Shown: positions 1 through 22,893 of the stretch, in pieces | Position numbering within the stretch: the first letter of the stretch is position 1 | Layout: each line of letters opens with the position of its first letter | Assembly: GCA_003427395.1 (NCBI GenBank) | Contig: BFEA01000125.1 | Location: 1,492,700-1,515,592 of the forward strand | DNA from: Chara braunii | Taxonomy: Eukaryota > Streptophyta > Charophyceae > Charales > Characeae | DNA length: 22,893 nt | Direction of reading: 5' to 3' | Notes under the pieces: generated by a model | What the model was told of the DNA's origin: nothing | What the model saw: the letters and a program-made list of their open reading frames with translations, nothing else | Database searches by the model: none | Translations under genes and position numbers: made by a program

Positions 1-187
1 TTTTTTTTTTTTTTTTTTTTTTTTTTTTTCCGGTTCTTACTTACCGGTCCTCGCCCCGCCGACCACCGCAAGTCGCGGCGCGTATACGGCCGCGACAAAA
101 AAAAATGGCGGGCCGAGGTACTGGTGGTTTAACTCTCTTTTCAAATTTCTTTTCATTTGAGGGCAAGCTGTTATTTTTCCTCACATT
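1..187. other. Poly(T) tract and GC-rich intron sequence
   Basis: The window opens with 29 T residues, followed by a CG-rich stretch with short self-complementary words (ccgg near 30-48, cgcggcgcg near 74-82) and then AT-rich sequence. This looks like repeat-derived intron upstream of exon 1. No coding signal was seen on either strand. Confidence 0.4.
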
Positions 188-487
188 TAGGCTACCAGAT
201 TGGCCCGGGGCCACTTGCCCGGCCGGGCGCAAAACAATAAAAAAAATAAAAAAAACCGTTGCTTTAGGTTATTAAATCATTTTAAATTTGGGAAAGAATT
301 CCGATGTGACCCTGAGGCAAAAGTTGTTCAGTTTCTTTTCCTGCATACTGCCATAACATAGTTTTTAAACTTTTTTTCAGTTTTTTGTTTTTTGTTTTTG
401 CTGGGACATTCTTTGGATCTTGCACGGCCGGGCCGCCCGGGCCGCCCGGGCAAACAAGTTGACCCGGCTGGTGCAGCTGGTAGCCTA
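188..487. mobile_element. MITE, old copy, 300 bp (hAT-like)
   Basis: Terminal inverted repeats TAGGCTACCAG (188-198) and CTGGTAGCCTA (477-487) bound a noncoding 300-bp element with GC-rich subterminal blocks (cccggccgggc). A degenerate 8-bp duplication flanks it (ctcacatt / ctcagatg, 6 of 8). Its core word gaccctgaggcaaaagttg (from about 307) occurs as the reverse complement in the MITE at 16851-17086. Family assignment to hAT rests on the 8-bp target duplication of the younger copy. Confidence 0.75.
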
Positions 488-523
488 GCTCAGATGTTGA
501 TTTTCTTGTCCGGATATCTGCAG

Positions 524-20868
<20,345 letters not shown>

Positions 20869-21380
20869 GTGAGTGTAGATTCTGTGTCAACAGCCTTCCT
20901 TTTTTTTCTTTTATACAAAAAAAGGGGTCCTGAACAGCCTTCCTTTTTAGCAAACTATCCTTTCGTTGCCTGAGTGGACAAGGCAGGAGGGCGATGCTGG
21001 AGCATCCAGTTGGATGCTGCAGTTTTTGTTCTCGCACATTGTGTCCTCCGCAAGAGGAAAGCCTCACATAATGTGCTATTCAACTACATGAAGTGTGTGT
21101 GTGTGGTGCTGTGTGTGTAAATACACTCTGATGTATCTTCAGTACACAACAAGTGTACTCCGCCCGACGACCCCCAAGGAGAGACCTATGCACTAGACAC
21201 CTTGAAGACAATTCTCACATAACCCCATAGTGGACTGAACGTTGACAGTTGAACAGTACAAACAATAAGTACATAGGCTGGAGGGCACGGGGGAGGTGGG
21301 TGGGCAAACACACAGCACAAAACATGGAGGAACGACAGACAGTGGAGCAAAAGATGGGCAGGTAAACAGCACAAGGCAGC

Positions 21381-21420
<40 letters not shown>

Positions 21421-21776
21421 CGAGTAGTTGTTTGTTTTTACTCAAGTCACCCTTTTTTATTTGTTACCTTTGCTCAACTTCCTCAACTCGTTGGTGCTCT
21501 TCGTTGCACAGAGTTCACAAATATTGCGCACATATGATCTCGACTTGTGTTCTTGTTGCTGCCCAGCTATCATCTGCCCCCGAACACAACACACCCTGAT
21601 TAAGCATGTATACAAGCTATCTTTCCGGTTGGATACAGTCGTGATGGGGGGGCGCTATGTTCAGGGGAAGATCAATGCAACTTGCACCCTCTAATTCTCA
21701 CAGGGCCGTGGATAAGCTTGACCTACCTGAGGTCAATGGTCCAGGGGAGGGAGGAGGGGGGGGGGAGGTGAGGAGT
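20869..21776 (+). other. Start of intron 5, with (GT)n microsatellite
   Basis: Holds an uninterrupted GT run at 21383-21419 (37 bases) and no exon that would continue the ARF-GEF after LLRQ. Confidence 0.55.
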
Positions 21777-22190
21777 GGTGGAGTCTCCCAACTTTGGTGG
21801 TTTCTTTGCTCTTATCCCCTTTGACGGAAAACTCTGAAAAACATAATGGAAGGAAAATGTTTCCCACAGAGAGAGAGAGAGAGGGGCGGGGGGTGAGAGG
21901 TGAGAGGTGAGAGGTGGTGGAGTCTCCCAACTTTGGTCGTTTTTTTGCTATTATCCCCTTTGATGAAAAAACTCTGAAAAAAACATGGAAGGAAAGATAT
22001 TTCACACAGAGAGAGAGAGAGAGGGAGGCGGTGGAGTCTCCCAACTTTGGTGGTTTTTTTGCTCTCATCCCCTTTGACGAAAAAACTCCGAAAAAAATCA
22101 TGGAAGGAAAAATATTTCACACACAGATAGAGGGAGAGAGAGAGGCGGTGGAGTCTCCCAACTTTGGTGTTTTTTTTGCTCTTATCCAGG
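21777..22190 (-). repeat. Fourfold tandem repeat of about 115-140 bp with GA tails
   Basis: ggtggagtctcccaactttgg begins at 21777, 21916, 22030 and 22147. Each full unit continues with ttgctct-atccccttt, a tggaaggaaa block and a GA run; the fourth unit breaks off near 22188. Minus-strand frames across it repeat the same peptide and are a by-product. Confidence 0.9.
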
Positions 22191-22265
22191 GTTGCACCGC
22201 CGCCGACCGCCGACCCCGACAGCCGACCGTTTTGTCCCGACCGATCGGGGTCGACCGGTCGGCGG
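22191..22265. repeat. GC-rich inverted repeat of ccgac/gtcgg words
   Basis: Dense ccgacc words on the left (from 22200) and ggtcgg words on the right (to 22265) can fold on themselves. It directly follows the broken fourth unit of the preceding repeat, which suggests an insertion. Confidence 0.55.
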
Positions 22266-22521
22266 TCCACCGACCAATAAAAAAACAGGCATCCGCTGCT
22301 TTTTTTTTTTCCTAATTGCGCAGCCTTACTGCGCTTGCTGAGTACAGCCCAAATCCACAGAGAAACTTTTTGGGATGTGGGAGGGGTATGGGGGGTTGGG
22401 GTTGGAGCATACCTGCGGCGCAAGTGTGCTGGTCACCGATGCGCAAAAAAGAACAAAAAAAAAAGAAAAGGAAAAAAAAAAAAAGAAAGAAAAAAACGGC
22501 TGTTATGTGTGAGAACACGCA

Positions 22522-22555
<34 letters not shown>

Positions 22556-22893
22556 AAATGTAAACAAATAGCTCCTTAATATTTATTTCAAACCCGCTGC
22601 GGGTTATCCGAGAGGGCCCTGCACATAATCAGCAAGGGCCACGTTGCCATGAACGAGATAGTAGTCATAGCCATGCCGAAGTCATGGCACGCCAAGTATA
22701 TATGCTGTTGATTCACTTTAAGGTCCGTGTTTCAGCAGTTATGGGACCACTGAGCACACGAGTTTCTGGGCAGTAGCAGGCCAACTCACCACGTGCTTTT
22801 CAGGGCTTCCCTCCACTACAAATGTGCAAAACTAGAATGAATCTTCTGCTAGAACATGGAACCGTACGCCGCCATATGTTTTGTCTTTTGTGC
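22266..22893 (+). other. Intron 5 end, low complexity then unique sequence
   Basis: An A-rich tract (22444-22496) and GA repeat (22519-22546), then about 340 bp with a small palindrome aacccgctgcgggtt (22590-22604). No exon or RNA gene was recognised. Confidence 0.45.

Noticed and set aside
21733-22423. Minus-strand 122- and 203-codon frames with repeated peptide
   Set aside because: The peptide repeat is the DNA repeat read in frame; low complexity and no start context.
22790-22893. Next ARF-GEF exon after a cag at about 22803
   Set aside because: The translation does not resemble the family sequence expected after LLRQ.

Overview
This window is nuclear DNA from a eukaryote, most likely a streptophyte (green-lineage) organism with large, transposon-filled introns. 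A charophyte alga such as Chara would fit, but the species is an inference. The one host gene I can support lies on the + strand and is only partly contained here. Five exons (524-637, 14252-14418, 15188-15519, 18573-18751, 20581-20868) encode about 360 residues from the C-terminal half of a large BIG/Sec7-family ARF guanine-nucleotide exchange factor. The Sec7 catalytic domain and the protein's N-terminus must lie upstream of the window, and the C-terminus beyond it. All four introns are GT-AG and all codon phases match across the junctions.

Intron 1 (638-14251, about 13.6 kb) is a nest of LTR retrotransposon parts. From left to right it holds: a tandemly duplicated exon tail with a second donor-like site (638-800); a solo LTR of family F3 (1027-1940); a minus-strand, tRNA-iMet-primed Ty3/gypsy-type element F1 (LTRs 2372-3297 and 7460-8492, broken gag and pol between); a solo LTR of family F2 (8495-9683) inserted at the LTR/polypurine-tract junction of a second F1 copy; the remnant of that second F1 copy (9688-9850); a 111-bp tandem duplication containing the single N of the window; a 136-bp hairpin element; another F3 solo LTR (10698-11617); an F3 5' LTR with primer-binding site in opposite orientation (11917-12866); and an F2 solo LTR in opposite orientation (13010-14101). 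Four solo LTRs have exact 4-bp target duplications (CAGC, CAGA, TGGG, CATA). The order F2(+)-F3(+)-F3(-)-F2(-) forms a nested palindrome of about 5.6 kb inside the transcribed intron.

The smaller introns carry nonautonomous elements: a probable tRNA-headed SINE on the minus strand (14501-14845); a hAT-like MITE (16851-17086) whose older relative (188-487) sits 36 bp upstream of the first exon; tRNA-like heads (17141-17225 and 17362-17409); and an 801-bp terminal-inverted-repeat element (17410-18210). Long CT and GT microsatellites and a fourfold repeat of about 115 bp (21777-22190) lie in the last two introns.

I see no bacterial-type operon, CRISPR array, rRNA or intact tRNA gene. The F1 gag and pol genes are broken by small duplications, a frameshift, stops and loss of the catalytic half of reverse transcriptase, so nothing here looks autonomously mobile. 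The most distinctive observations are the nested intronic palindrome, the duplicated donor site at the end of exon 1, the F2 insertion exactly at an LTR/PPT boundary, and a hairpin kept with matched arm changes between two F2 LTRs.
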